Positions 24,797-33,669 of a DNA stretch of 64,000 nucleotides are shown here, piece by piece (the stretch's first letter is position 1; each line of letters begins with the position of its first letter). This DNA is from Janthinobacterium silvisoli. GTDB lineage: Bacteria > Pseudomonadota > Gammaproteobacteria > Burkholderiales > Burkholderiaceae_D. The stretch covers positions 186,001 through 250,000 of the forward strand of contig NZ_JACHCL010000001.1 in assembly GCF_014200725.1 (NCBI RefSeq). Direction: 5' to 3'. The notes below the pieces were generated by a model that was given only the letters and a program-made list of their open reading frames with translations, ran no database searches and was not told the origin of the DNA. The position numbers and the translations under genes are program-made.

Positions 24797-25687
24797 ATGA
24801 AAACTGATACCGCCCCCGATCTGGCATTTTTTGTGTTGCTGGCAAAATTGAGCAGCATGACGGCAACTGCCCGCGAACTCGGCGTCACGCCGCCGGCGGT
24901 GACCAAACGGCTGAACCTGATGGAGCAGAAACTGGGCGTGCGGCTGGTCAATCGCACCACCCGGCGCATCAGCCTGACCAATGAGGGGGAGTTGTATCTG
25001 GCGCAGGCGACCCAGATCCTGCACCAGATTCGCGAGATGGAGGAATCGATCTCCAGCGGGCGAGCCGAGCCGAAGGGGCTGCTCAGGATCAACGCCACGC
25101 CGGGCTTCGGCCGTACGCGTATCGCCCCCATCCTGTCGCGCTTCGCCCATGTCCATCCCGAAGTGGAAGTCGAGCTGCACCTGACTGACCGGCCCATCAG
25201 CCTGGTTGAAGAAGCGTACGATCTGGCGATACGCTTCGGCGAGTTGCCGGACACCCGTTTAACCGCGCGCAAGCTCATGTCCAACCGCCGCTTCCTGTGC
25301 GCCTCCCCCGCCTATCTGAAAAAATATGGCGAGCCACAGACGCCTGCCGAATTACAGCGCCATCGCTGCATCCTGCACCGGCAGAACGATGACGTCTACG
25401 GCACCTGGCGCATTCAGAAAGGCAAGGCGGACGAGTTAGTGAAGGTACGGGGTGCAGTGTCCAGCAACGACGGCGACGTGGTCATGAACTGGGCACTGGA
25501 AGGCCACGGGATAGTGCAGCGTTCCGAGTGGGACGCCGCCAAGTATCTGGCAAGCGGACGGCTGAAAGAGGTCATGAAAAGCTACTGCCTGCCCGACGCC
25601 GACTTGTACCTGTACTACCTCAGCCGCAGTAATCTGCCTGCCAAAATGCGCGCCTTTATCGACTTTATCGCGCAAGAGTTCCGTTAA
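24797..25687 (+). CDS. LysR-family regulator, probable activator of tarD-dctA
   Basis: 296 residues. The N-terminal winged helix-turn-helix is plain (FFVLLAKLSSMTATARELGV, TPPAVTKRLNLMEQKLGVRL, NRTTRRISLTNEGE). The effector domain follows from about residue 90 (GLLRINATPGFGRTRIAP, DLAIRFGELPDTRLTARKL, CILHRQNDDVYGTWR). It is of the CrgA/DmlR type. DmlR-like proteins control decarboxylating malate enzymes in other bacteria, which fits a nearby tartrate or malate role. It is divergent from tarD with a candidate operator between them. The effector is probably tartrate, by position only. Confidence 0.87.
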   Translation: MKTDTAPDLAFFVLLAKLSSMTATARELGVTPPAVTKRLNLMEQKLGVRLVNRTTRRISLTNEGELYLAQATQILHQIREMEESISSGRAEPKGLLRINATPGFGRTRIAPILSRFAHVHPEVEVELHLTDRPISLVEEAYDLAIRFGELPDTRLTARKLMSNRRFLCASPAYLKKYGEPQTPAELQRHRCILHRQNDDVYGTWRIQKGKADELVKVRGAVSSNDGDVVMNWALEGHGIVQRSEWDAAKYLASGRLKEVMKSYCLPDADLYLYYLSRSNLPAKMRAFIDFIAQEFR

Positions 25688-25759
25688 TCGGCACCAGTCG
25701 AGCACCTGTGCCTGCCAAACCAGAGTATCCGTCCACTTCGTCCACCTGCCTGAATAAGC

Positions 25760-26665
25760 ATGAATTTTCTGCAATCTCACCACCCCGAACACAAATCCAC
25801 CCTGATCGGCATGACCGCCATCCTGATGTGGAGCGCTTCCCTAGGCTTGTTTCGCAGCATCTCGGAAATCTTTGGCCCGGTGGGCGGTGCGGCCCTGATT
25901 TTTAGCGCCAGCGGTTTGCTTGCGTCGGCGGTGCTGGGCTTGCCGAATGTACGCACGATGCGACCCATGTATCTGTTAGTCTGCGGGGCGCTGTTTGTTG
26001 CTTACGAGATTGCGCTGGCCTTGTCGCTGGGGCTGGCCCATGACCGGCACCAGGCGCTGGAACTGGGCATGATCAATTATCTGTGGCCCAGCCTGACGGT
26101 CTTGCTGGCCATCGCGACGCGCAGCCAGCGCGGGTCCTGGCTGTTGTTGCCCGCGATCGCCCTGTGTTTTAGCGGTATCGTCTGGGTGATGAAGGGCGAT
26201 GGCGTGCTGTCCGCCTCGCTTTTGTGGGGCAATGTGCTCGGCAATCCAGTCGCTTATGGCCTGGCCTTTGCTGCGGCGTTTATCTGGGCCAGCTATTCGG
26301 TCATGACGCGCCGTTACGGCCAGGGGGCGAATGGCGTGCCGCTATTCCTGCTGGCCACCGCCACGGTCTTGTGGATCAAATATGCGCTCAGCGACGAAGC
26401 GACCTTGCACATCAGCTATGCCGGGATAAGCCAAGTTGTGCTGCTCGGGGCGCTGACGGCAACGGCGTATTCGTGCTGGAATTTCGGCATCCAGCACGGC
26501 AGCCTGGCGGTACTCGCGACCACTTCCTATTTCACGCCCGTGCTGTCGGCCACGCTGACCAGCTTGTGGCTGGGCATTAGGCCGGGCCGCTCTTTGTTGT
26601 TCGGGGTAGCCATGGTGACGGCCGGTTCCTTGCTATGCCTGTGGGCAACGCGACAGAGAGACTAG
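25760..26665 (+). CDS. yddG: Aromatic amino acid exporter, DMT/EamA family
   Basis: 301 residues with ten predicted helices. It matches YddG of enterobacteria along its length: STLIGMTAILMWSASLGLFR, SEIFGPVGGAALIFSASGLL, RHQALELGMINYLWPSLTVL, AFIWASYSVMTRRYGQG and TTSYFTPVLSATLTSL. YddG exports phenylalanine and other aromatic amino acids or neutral metabolites. The start follows a weak site. Its first 213 bases are duplicated as a decayed copy at 21208-21420, on the other side of the tartrate genes. The 3' end overlaps the convergent dsdC by four bases. Confidence 0.87.
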   Translation: MNFLQSHHPEHKSTLIGMTAILMWSASLGLFRSISEIFGPVGGAALIFSASGLLASAVLGLPNVRTMRPMYLLVCGALFVAYEIALALSLGLAHDRHQALELGMINYLWPSLTVLLAIATRSQRGSWLLLPAIALCFSGIVWVMKGDGVLSASLLWGNVLGNPVAYGLAFAAAFIWASYSVMTRRYGQGANGVPLFLLATATVLWIKYALSDEATLHISYAGISQVVLLGALTATAYSCWNFGIQHGSLAVLATTSYFTPVLSATLTSLWLGIRPGRSLLFGVAMVTAGSLLCLWATRQRD

Positions 26666-27579
26666 TTCTTCATTGCTTGCCCCATCAACCACTCCACCAG
26701 GGCCTGCACTCTTGCCGGCAAGGGCGTCCTCGCCGCATGCACCAGGTAATACGCTTGCGGACTGGCCAGGCTGAAACCGCCAAACGGCAAGATCAGTTGG
26801 CCACTGTCCAGCCAAGGCTGCGCCAGTTGGCGGCGGCCGATGGCGATGCCGGCGTGGTGGATGGCGGCCAAGGCGCACAGGTCGGCGCGGTCGAAGCGCA
26901 GGCTGCGGGTGGGTAATGTTACTGTCGGGCTTAGCGCAGTTGCCCATAATTGCCATTCGGCATCAGGCGCGCAGGCGGGCCAGGCCAGGGTGTCGTGCAG
27001 TATGGTCGCGTTTTTCAGGTTTTCTGGCCTGTCCAGCAAATCGTGTTGACATGCGTAGGCGGGGCTGCAGACGGGCGCCAGCCATTCGTCCATCAGGTGC
27101 TGCGCGGCAAGTCCGGGAAATGTCCCATCGCCATAATGGATGGCCAGGTCGACCTGGCCGGCGCGAAAGTCGACTTGTTCATTGCCTACGCGCAGGTCCA
27201 GGCTGATGTCGGGGTATAAGGCCGTAAAACCGGCCAGGCGCGGCACCAGCCAGCACTGGGCTATCGAGGGGCGCGCATGGATGGTGATATTGCCAGCCAG
27301 AGCATCGCCACCGTGGATAGCCGCATGCAGGCTGTCCCAGCCTTGTTGCAGGGCCGTGTAGATGCGCTGGCCATCGGTCGTCAGCCTGATTCGGCGCGTC
27401 AGGCGCTCGAACAGCAGCAAACCCAGGCTGTCTTCCAGGCGGGCGATGCGGTGGCTGACGGCACTGGGTGTCAGGGCAAGTTCCTGCGCCGCCAGCGCAA
27501 AGCTGGCGTGGCGCGCCGCGACCAGAAAGGTATGCAGGTTGGCGAACTGGCTGGCCGTCAACTGGGCGCCCGTTGCCAT
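26662..27579 (-). CDS. dsdC: LysR-family D-serine regulator
   Basis: 305 residues. It resembles E. coli DsdC strongly: LHTFLVAARHASFALAAQEL, LTPSAVSHRIARLEDSLG, then RPSIAQCWLVPRLAGFTALYP, LMDEWLAPVCSPAYA, TILHDTLAWP and RFDRADLCALAAIHHAGIAI. DsdC activates D-serine deaminase in response to D-serine. Here the gene is downstream of dsdA in the same direction with stop and start sharing one base (TGATG), so the two are translationally coupled, whereas E. coli has dsdC divergent. It ends four bases inside the convergent yddG. Confidence 0.87.
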   Translation of the reverse strand: MATGAQLTASQFANLHTFLVAARHASFALAAQELALTPSAVSHRIARLEDSLGLLLFERLTRRIRLTTDGQRIYTALQQGWDSLHAAIHGGDALAGNITIHARPSIAQCWLVPRLAGFTALYPDISLDLRVGNEQVDFRAGQVDLAIHYGDGTFPGLAAQHLMDEWLAPVCSPAYACQHDLLDRPENLKNATILHDTLAWPACAPDAEWQLWATALSPTVTLPTRSLRFDRADLCALAAIHHAGIAIGRRQLAQPWLDSGQLILPFGGFSLASPQAYYLVHAARTPLPARVQALVEWLMGQAMKN

Positions 27580-28925
27580 CAGCCCTGCTCCAGCAACGCC
27601 CTGCCCCGCGCCACATAGGCATCCATCTCGGCTGCGGGCACCATGCTGCCGCCCGTGCCCCAGACCAGGTGCGTGGCTTGCTGCAAGCGCTGCGGCGTCA
27701 AGCCCAGGCGCTGCTGATAATCGTGCGCTTCCAGCACATGCCTGATGCCTGCAAAACCGGCCACGGCGGACGGCTCCAAGCGCCAGCCTTCGGTCTGCTC
27801 CAGCACAGCCAGCAAGCGGTACAGTGTTTCATCGCTGACAGTGGCGTAGCCATCGATCAGGCGCTGCATGGCGCGGCCCACAAAACCGGAGGGCCGGCCC
27901 ACGGCCAGGCCATCGGCGGCCGTCACATTATCGATGCCGATATCCTGCACGCTGATCCCTTCATGCCAGCCAGTATGTACGCCCAACAACATGCAGGGCG
28001 AGTGGGTCGGTTCGACAAATACGCAATGCACGGCATCGCCAAAAGCCAGCTTCAGGCCTAACGCCACGCCGCCAGGGCCGCCGCCCACGCCGCAGGGCAA
28101 ATAAACGAATAATGGATGCTCGGCATCGACAATGACGCTGGCTGCGTCGAACTGGCGCTTCAAACGCTCGCCCGCCACCGCGTAGCCGAGGAACAGATCA
28201 TGCGAATTTTCATCATCGACGAAGTGACAGCTGGGGTCGCCCTGCGCCTGGCGGCGCCCTTCTTCCACAGCCACGCTGTAGTCTTGCGTATATTCCACCA
28301 CCGTCACGCCATGCTCGCGCAGTTTGTCTTTCTTCCACTGCCGCGCATCGGCGGACATATGCACGCTGGCGCGAAAGCCCAGTCTGGCACTCATGATGCC
28401 AATCGACAAGCCCAGGTTGCCGGTGGACCCCACGGCGATGGCATATTGGCCAAAGAAGGCCTTCAAGGCATCGCTGGCCAGCAGGCTGTAATCGTCGCCT
28501 TTTTTAAGCAAGCCCGCATCCAAAGCCAGGGTTTCCGCGTGTTTCAGCACTTCATAGATGCCGCCACGCGCCTTGATCGAGCCGGAAATCGGCAGATGGC
28601 TATCCTGCTTGAGCCAGACTTTGCCAGTCGTCACTCTCAGGGCAGCCTGCATGGCGGGCAGAGGCACGATGGGCGACTCGATAATGCCGCCGCTGGCCTG
28701 GGTTTCAGGAAACACTTTGGCCAGGTAAGGCGCAAAACGGGCCAGGCGGGCGCTGGCGTCGTCCACGTCATCCAGCGTCAATCCCACATCGCCCAGCGCT
28801 TCGGCAGACGGTGCGATGGCGGGATTAAACCAGCCCAGGGGCTGCAAGGCCGTCAAGGCGTCGATCAGGGGAAAATCGGCGCGCAAGGCGGCAATCAAGT
28901 GTGGGGACAACGGCGGGGGCAACAT
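27579..28925 (-). CDS. dsdA: D-serine dehydratase (deaminase)
   Basis: 448 residues. The PLP-binding lysine is Lys118 in [12 protein letters not shown], the same position as in the E. coli enzyme. Further family blocks are [83 protein letters not shown] and [10 protein letters not shown]. The enzyme splits D-serine into pyruvate and ammonia, for detoxification or as a carbon and nitrogen source. It is followed directly by dsdC. No dsdX-type permease lies beside it. Confidence 0.95.
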   Translation of the reverse strand: MLPPPLSPHLIAALRADFPLIDALTALQPLGWFNPAIAPSAEALGDVGLTLDDVDDASARLARFAPYLAKVFPETQASGGIIESPIVPLPAMQAALRVTTGKVWLKQDSHLPISGSIKARGGIYEVLKHAETLALDAGLLKKGDDYSLLASDALKAFFGQYAIAVGSTGNLGLSIGIMSARLGFRASVHMSADARQWKKDKLREHGVTVVEYTQDYSVAVEEGRRQAQGDPSCHFVDDENSHDLFLGYAVAGERLKRQFDAASVIVDAEHPLFVYLPCGVGGGPGGVALGLKLAFGDAVHCVFVEPTHSPCMLLGVHTGWHEGISVQDIGIDNVTAADGLAVGRPSGFVGRAMQRLIDGYATVSDETLYRLLAVLEQTEGWRLEPSAVAGFAGIRHVLEAHDYQQRLGLTPQRLQQATHLVWGTGGSMVPAAEMDAYVARGRALLEQG

Positions 28926-29031
28926 GAAAACCTCTTTATCTCGTCAAAAGCAGCCATGATTAGACAACATCAGGCGCCGCCTGGCAAAGGATGCTTGCTC
29001 AGGCGACAGGTGACGAGGATTCAACTATCCA

Positions 29032-31116
29032 CTAAAACTTCAGTTGCAAGCCCACGTCGATCGACCGCCCTTCCGCCGGCAAGGCTTGCAGCGCCCCGCC
29101 ATTGGCTAACAAGCCAGACAGGTAAACGCCACCCAGCGGGTCGGCATACGCGCGCTTGAACAGGTTGCTCACGCCAAAGTTCAGGCTCGCCATCTTGTTG
29201 ACGGCCACGCTGCTGCGCAGGTTGACCAGCGCGTAGCCACCTGTGAGCGGTTCCAAACGCCGGGCATCGACGTCATCCTTGCGGCTCACCACCTTGGCCT
29301 CGATGCGGTTGCGCCAGGCGCCTGTGGCTTGCTCAACGGCAAACAAGGCGTTGAACGGCATCATGCGGTACAGATCGCCACCATCGCTGCGTTTGCCGCG
29401 TGTGTAGGCGGCGTTGCCCGAGGCCGTGAAGCGGCCCCAGCGCGAGCTGTTGGCCAACGGCAATTGCCACGACAGGTTGGCGCCGTACAGGTGGGCGTCA
29501 TGATTGGCGAACTGCAAGAGATTGCCTTTCGCACCCATCTGCATATACGGGTTGAAGGTGCCCAGCACATCGACATCAATGTAATTGTTGACCTTGCTGT
29601 AATACGGGTTCAGGCGCACAAACCATCCAGTATCACCGCCGCCATGCCAGTCGGCCGTGAACGCCGCCGTGTAAGCCGTTTCCGGCTTCAGGTCCAGATT
29701 GCCCACATAACCATTGCCATCGCCAAACCAGTTGGTCATGGTCATCGCCATCGTGCCGCGGCCCCAGGAATAACGTTCGTACAGGTTGGGCGAGCGCGTC
29801 TTGCGGGCCAGCGCAAATTCATAGCTGCTATTCGCATCCGCCTCGAAGCGGGCTTGCGCCGTGGCGTCGATATTCGTGTCGCGGCGGCTACGGTCACGCG
29901 CATTGAAAGCGACCGCGGCTGCCGTGTCCGCCATATTCATCATATTGTCGCCATACGATTGCACCTGGCCGGTATCCATGCGCACGGATTCGCCGCGCAA
30001 GCCGACGATGCTGGTCCAGCGCGCATCGTGGCGCGTTTCCAGTTCGCCGAACAGCACGGTGCGGTCGCGCTTGCCGTCATTGATATTGAGATAGTTGCGC
30101 GGGCCCATCATCATCGAACCGGGCACGGCCGGCCAATAGTCGTCCAAGCGGAAGCCATGGTATTCCTGGCCCAGGCGCAATTCGCCCGCGCTGGTGGGCA
30201 GGCTCGCCTGCAGCGCATAGCCGATATTGCGGCCATGCGTGAGCATCGGCATGGTGCCGGGCCGCTCGCTGCTGAAAAAGCCCATTTCATGGTCCGTCTG
30301 CTGCCAATAGGCGCGCGCGTCCAGCACACCCCAGCCGAATTGCCCCTTGTACGCCAGGTTGGCGAACTGGCCATGGTTATCCGTCATGTCCATATATTGA
30401 TTCGGGAAACCCTGGTAAGGAATATGCTGCACGCCGGCACGGAACGTCACTTGCTGCCCTTCCCCACGGGCTGCCAGCACGATGGCCTGGTTGATGCTTT
30501 CAACCATGCTGCCCAGCACCTTGTTGCCATGTCCATCGTCATAACTGTGTCCACGCGTATAGGCGCCGCTGTAGCCGATACTGAACTTGTCGGTGGCGGC
30601 CGACGCGGCGGCGCTGGTCGACACGCTATTGTTGACGCTGCGGCCAGCCACGGCAAAGCTGCCTTCGGTGCGCAATGGCCCGCCAGGCTGGGCAAACACG
30701 GGCGCGGCGGACTGTACTTCGATAGTGCCGCCGATATTGTCGCCGCCCACGCTGACAGGCGTCACGCCAGCGAGCAGGCTGATGCGCTGCACCTGTTGCG
30801 GATCGATATAGGACAAGGGCGCATTCATGTGGTTGGCGCAGGCCGAGGTGATTTCCATGCCATCGATGCGTATCTTCAGGCGGTCGTCGGCGAAGCCATT
30901 GACCATCGGCAAACCCGACACGCCGCCACCGGCCGCCACGCTGTAACCAGGCGTACTGGATAGCATCTGCGCCGTATCGGCGGCGGGACGGTAGCTGTCG
31001 CTAATCGCCGTGACGATGACCTTCATTTCAGGCAAGACGGAAGAGTCTGGATTATTGCTTTGCGCTACGGCGGGCAAGGCGATGGCAAAGGCCATCAAGA
31101 ATGGAGTATGTTTCAT
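29032..31116 (-). CDS. TonB-dependent receptor, probable copper receptor (OprC/NosA type)
   Basis: 694 residues from the ATG at 31116; fifteen more codons are open upstream but the signal peptide (KHTPFLMAFAIALPAVAQ) starts here. The plug has DDRLKIRIDGMEITSACANHMNAPLSYIDP, the NHMN-type block known from copper receptors OprC/NosA. The barrel loops are rich in methionine (PGTMPML, PGSMMMG, GDNMMNMAD, RGTMAMTMTNWF), as expected for copper ligands. It ends with GRSIDVGLQLKF. The upstream DUF2946 gene, also copper-associated, supports the call. It would take up copper across the outer membrane with TonB. Confidence 0.82.
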   Translation of the reverse strand: MKHTPFLMAFAIALPAVAQSNNPDSSVLPEMKVIVTAISDSYRPAADTAQMLSSTPGYSVAAGGGVSGLPMVNGFADDRLKIRIDGMEITSACANHMNAPLSYIDPQQVQRISLLAGVTPVSVGGDNIGGTIEVQSAAPVFAQPGGPLRTEGSFAVAGRSVNNSVSTSAAASAATDKFSIGYSGAYTRGHSYDDGHGNKVLGSMVESINQAIVLAARGEGQQVTFRAGVQHIPYQGFPNQYMDMTDNHGQFANLAYKGQFGWGVLDARAYWQQTDHEMGFFSSERPGTMPMLTHGRNIGYALQASLPTSAGELRLGQEYHGFRLDDYWPAVPGSMMMGPRNYLNINDGKRDRTVLFGELETRHDARWTSIVGLRGESVRMDTGQVQSYGDNMMNMADTAAAVAFNARDRSRRDTNIDATAQARFEADANSSYEFALARKTRSPNLYERYSWGRGTMAMTMTNWFGDGNGYVGNLDLKPETAYTAAFTADWHGGGDTGWFVRLNPYYSKVNNYIDVDVLGTFNPYMQMGAKGNLLQFANHDAHLYGANLSWQLPLANSSRWGRFTASGNAAYTRGKRSDGGDLYRMMPFNALFAVEQATGAWRNRIEAKVVSRKDDVDARRLEPLTGGYALVNLRSSVAVNKMASLNFGVSNLFKRAYADPLGGVYLSGLLANGGALQALPAEGRSIDVGLQLKF

Positions 31117-31205
31117 TTTTGCTGCTTTCAGATTCGTATAGGCGAGACGAACGGCTACCAACGCAACAAACGTGCGGCAGGCAGCAGTTCAAACGGGAAT
31201 GGAAT

Positions 31206-31604
31206 TCAGAAAGTGGCAGGCGGGCCGCGCGGCTGGACCGGTGTCCAGGCAAACAGCGGTGTAATCGATTGATAAAACAGGACAGGCAGCAAGCCCGTGA
31301 TCAGCGCGCCCGAAGCTGGCGCCAGTGTCATGGGCGTGACGTTCAAGGTGGCCACATGCATGCTGCAGCACGGACAGTCGCCCATGCTCATGGTGGTTTT
31401 TTGCGGTCCATCAGGCGCTTGTCCGTTGAATTTCAGCGGCACCATCGTCAAACCACCGGCCACCGAGCAAATCTCCATGCTGGGCACGGTGTCACCGCGG
31501 GCCACCGTCAGCGCGCGCGACAGCGTCGGGGCGAGCGCCGCCATCAGGATGGCGAGACAGGCGATCCACAGGACGACGACGGCTTTGCTTTTACTGACGA
31601 ACAT
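31206..31604 (-). CDS. DUF2946 family protein, copper-associated
   Basis: 132 residues. An N-terminal membrane helix or signal (VVVLWIACLAILMAALAP) is followed by a Cys/Met segment EICSVAGG and MSMGDCPCCSMHVA (about residues 45-83). A second hydrophobic stretch near the end (GALITGLLPVLFYQ) follows. The CPCC and Met residues look like a soft-metal site. DUF2946 proteins are usually found beside TonB-dependent copper receptors, as here, and their exact role is not known. The gene precedes the receptor by 89 bases. Confidence 0.8.
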   Translation of the reverse strand: MFVSKSKAVVVLWIACLAILMAALAPTLSRALTVARGDTVPSMEICSVAGGLTMVPLKFNGQAPDGPQKTTMSMGDCPCCSMHVATLNVTPMTLAPASGALITGLLPVLFYQSITPLFAWTPVQPRGPPATF

Positions 31605-31642
31605 GGCGGCATTATAACGGCCAGGCTCACATGCCGAAACCC

Positions 31643-32650
31643 CTACAAGCCATTGAGCTTCTGCTGCTCCACCTGCAAATCCCGCTCGCTGAGCGGCAGA
31701 TACCCTTCTTCGCTATCCTGCTGCGCATTGATGATGGCCTGCCCTTGTGGCGACAGGGCCAGTTGCAGATAGGCTTTCACCAGCGGATCGAGCGGCTTGC
31801 CCGGCGCGCGGTTGACGTAGAACTGCACCGGCATCGACAGCGGGTACAGTCCGGCGCGCACATTGGCCTTGTCCGGGCCATAGTACGGTGCACCGGCCTT
31901 GGCGGCCAGCGGCAGCACGCGCACCTGGTCGGAGGTGGCGCTGGCGTTGACCCAGCCCAGCACGGCGATGCCATAACGGTCGGCGGCCACTGCCTGGATC
32001 ACGGCTTCGCGCGTGGCCAGCGCTTCATAGCTGGCCGTGAATGGCCGCTTCTTGAAGCGCGTATAGCGCAGGCCGGTGGCGAAACCGCCGTCGTCGCGCA
32101 AGCCATACACGTGGATGCGGCGCGGCGCCCAGCCATCCTTCAAGCCCAGTTGCGACCATAGCCGGATATCGCCGGCAGCGGCGCCGGAGGTCAACACCTG
32201 GCCCACCTGCGCCATCGTCAAACCAGCCAATGGATTATCGCGGTGCACATATACAGCCGGTGGCGTTTTGGCCGGTGGGCGCGGGCCGTGGCCGTTGTAG
32301 CCGATGCGGATGGGCGTGGCGTCATAACCGTAGACCTGGCGGAAGGCTGCCTGGTCGCCGGGCCACATATCGCGCGTGAGCGGCGCAAACGCGGTGGCGC
32401 CAGCCGTCAGCGCAGGCATGCCGGCGGACGAACCTTCCATGCGCAAGCTGAAACGCACAGCGGGATACTGGCGCATAAACAAGGCGTTCAATTGCCGTAT
32501 CACTTCTTCCAGGCCGTCATTGCCGACGATGGCCACCGTGCCGTCGCGGTTCACATACGGTTGCGCGGGGTCGGCCTGCAGCGGCGCGGCAGAAGTGCTG
32601 GCGGCGATCGCCAGGCCGGCAAACAGAGCGCTTAAGCGTACCAATCTCAT
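31643..32650 (-). CDS. PstS-like periplasmic substrate-binding protein 2
   Basis: 335 residues with a signal peptide (about 1-22, ending STSAA). The mature part resembles the phosphate-binding PstS fold: GLEEVIRQLNALFMRQYP, LRMEGSSAGMPALTAGATAFAPLTRDMWPGD, AVYVHRDNPLAGLTMAQVGQV and KAYLQLALSPQGQAIINAQ. There is no Pst permease nearby. The start overlaps the stop of the preceding similar gene by four bases (ATGA), so it is translationally coupled to it. As third gene of a receptor operon with a Fur box, it may bind something other than free phosphate; that is inference. Confidence 0.78.
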   Translation of the reverse strand: MRLVRLSALFAGLAIAASTSAAPLQADPAQPYVNRDGTVAIVGNDGLEEVIRQLNALFMRQYPAVRFSLRMEGSSAGMPALTAGATAFAPLTRDMWPGDQAAFRQVYGYDATPIRIGYNGHGPRPPAKTPPAVYVHRDNPLAGLTMAQVGQVLTSGAAAGDIRLWSQLGLKDGWAPRRIHVYGLRDDGGFATGLRYTRFKKRPFTASYEALATREAVIQAVAADRYGIAVLGWVNASATSDQVRVLPLAAKAGAPYYGPDKANVRAGLYPLSMPVQFYVNRAPGKPLDPLVKAYLQLALSPQGQAIINAQQDSEEGYLPLSERDLQVEQQKLNGL

Positions 32651-33669
32651 TTCAACTTCTCCATTTCCGCTTGCGCCTGTGCGGCCGTCAGCGGCAAATA
32701 GCCATTCGGCTGCGCGGCGATAATCGCCTGTCCTTCGCGCGACAGCACCATGCGCAGATATTCCTTCGCCAGCGGATCGACAGCCTGGCCAGGCACGCGG
32801 CGCACATATAAATACACATAGCGGCCAAACGGATAGCGGCCAGATACCACTTCTTCATCAGTACCGGTGGTCGCCACGCCGTCTTTAGTCACGATGGCCA
32901 GCTGGCGCAATTGCGGGTTGCGCACGCCCAGCGCAGCCACGCCGATGCCGGCCGGGTCTTGCGCGATGCGGCCCGTGATGGCTTCCGTGTTGGCCAGTTC
33001 CTCATGGTTGACGGCCAGGGCGCGCCCCTGAAACAGCTCGCGCTGCAGATAATCGCCAAAACCCGTGTAGGCAGCCGTGCCGTAAGGGTGAATCACGCGG
33101 TCGCGCCATTCCTCCTTCAGCCCCAACTGCCCCCAGCGCGTAAAGTCGCCGCCAACATTACCTGTCGAGAGGATTTGCGACACTTGCGCCGACGTCAGCT
33201 GCGTCAATGGGTTGGCCACATTGACATACACGGCCAGCGAGGTGGCCAGGTGCTGGTCGGGCGTGGCGGCCGTGTGCGCAATGCGGATGGCCAGCGCGTC
33301 GCCGCCGACAATTTTACGGTAAGGCACGGTCTCGATGGGATTGATGGCGCGGCCCATGGCGCCGAACAGTATCTTGTCATGCATCAGCAAAGGCACGGCG
33401 CTGCTGGTGCCCTTGCCATCAAAACCCAGTTTCACACCGGGATGCGTGGCCATGAACAGCGCATTGAAGCGCCCGACGATGAACGCCACGTGTTCGGCGC
33501 CGCCCAGCATGGCCACGCCCGTCTTGCGGTCGACATAGCCCGCCGTGGCCGGCACCGTCACCGGCTGCGGCGCATACGCGGGCAAGGCGGTGTCGAGCGC
33601 CGGGGCGGCGACAGCTGCGCCGGCAAGCGCCAATTGGGCAAGCAGGAATACGCTGGTCGGTGTGCGCAT
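32647..33669 (-). CDS. PstS-like periplasmic substrate-binding protein 1
   Basis: 340 residues, signal peptide about 1-22 (VFLLAQLALAGAAVAAPA). The fold markers are VAFIVGRFNALFMATHPGVKL, FDGKGTSSAVPLLMHDKILFGAMGR, LAVYVNVANPLTQLTSAQV, QILSTGNVGGDFTRWGQLG and KEYLRMVLSREGQAI. It is clearly a relative of the next gene, so the two probably arose by tandem duplication and have diverged. The start codon shares a base with the stop of the upstream TonB receptor (TAATG). The ligand is unknown; PstS homology alone would say phosphate. Confidence 0.78.
   Translation of the reverse strand: MRTPTSVFLLAQLALAGAAVAAPALDTALPAYAPQPVTVPATAGYVDRKTGVAMLGGAEHVAFIVGRFNALFMATHPGVKLGFDGKGTSSAVPLLMHDKILFGAMGRAINPIETVPYRKIVGGDALAIRIAHTAATPDQHLATSLAVYVNVANPLTQLTSAQVSQILSTGNVGGDFTRWGQLGLKEEWRDRVIHPYGTAAYTGFGDYLQRELFQGRALAVNHEELANTEAITGRIAQDPAGIGVAALGVRNPQLRQLAIVTKDGVATTGTDEEVVSGRYPFGRYVYLYVRRVPGQAVDPLAKEYLRMVLSREGQAIIAAQPNGYLPLTAAQAQAEMEKLK

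Noticed and set aside
29329-30963. Plus-strand open frame of 544 codons over the copper-type receptor
   Set aside because: Shadow of the receptor; no ribosome-binding site and no family resemblance.
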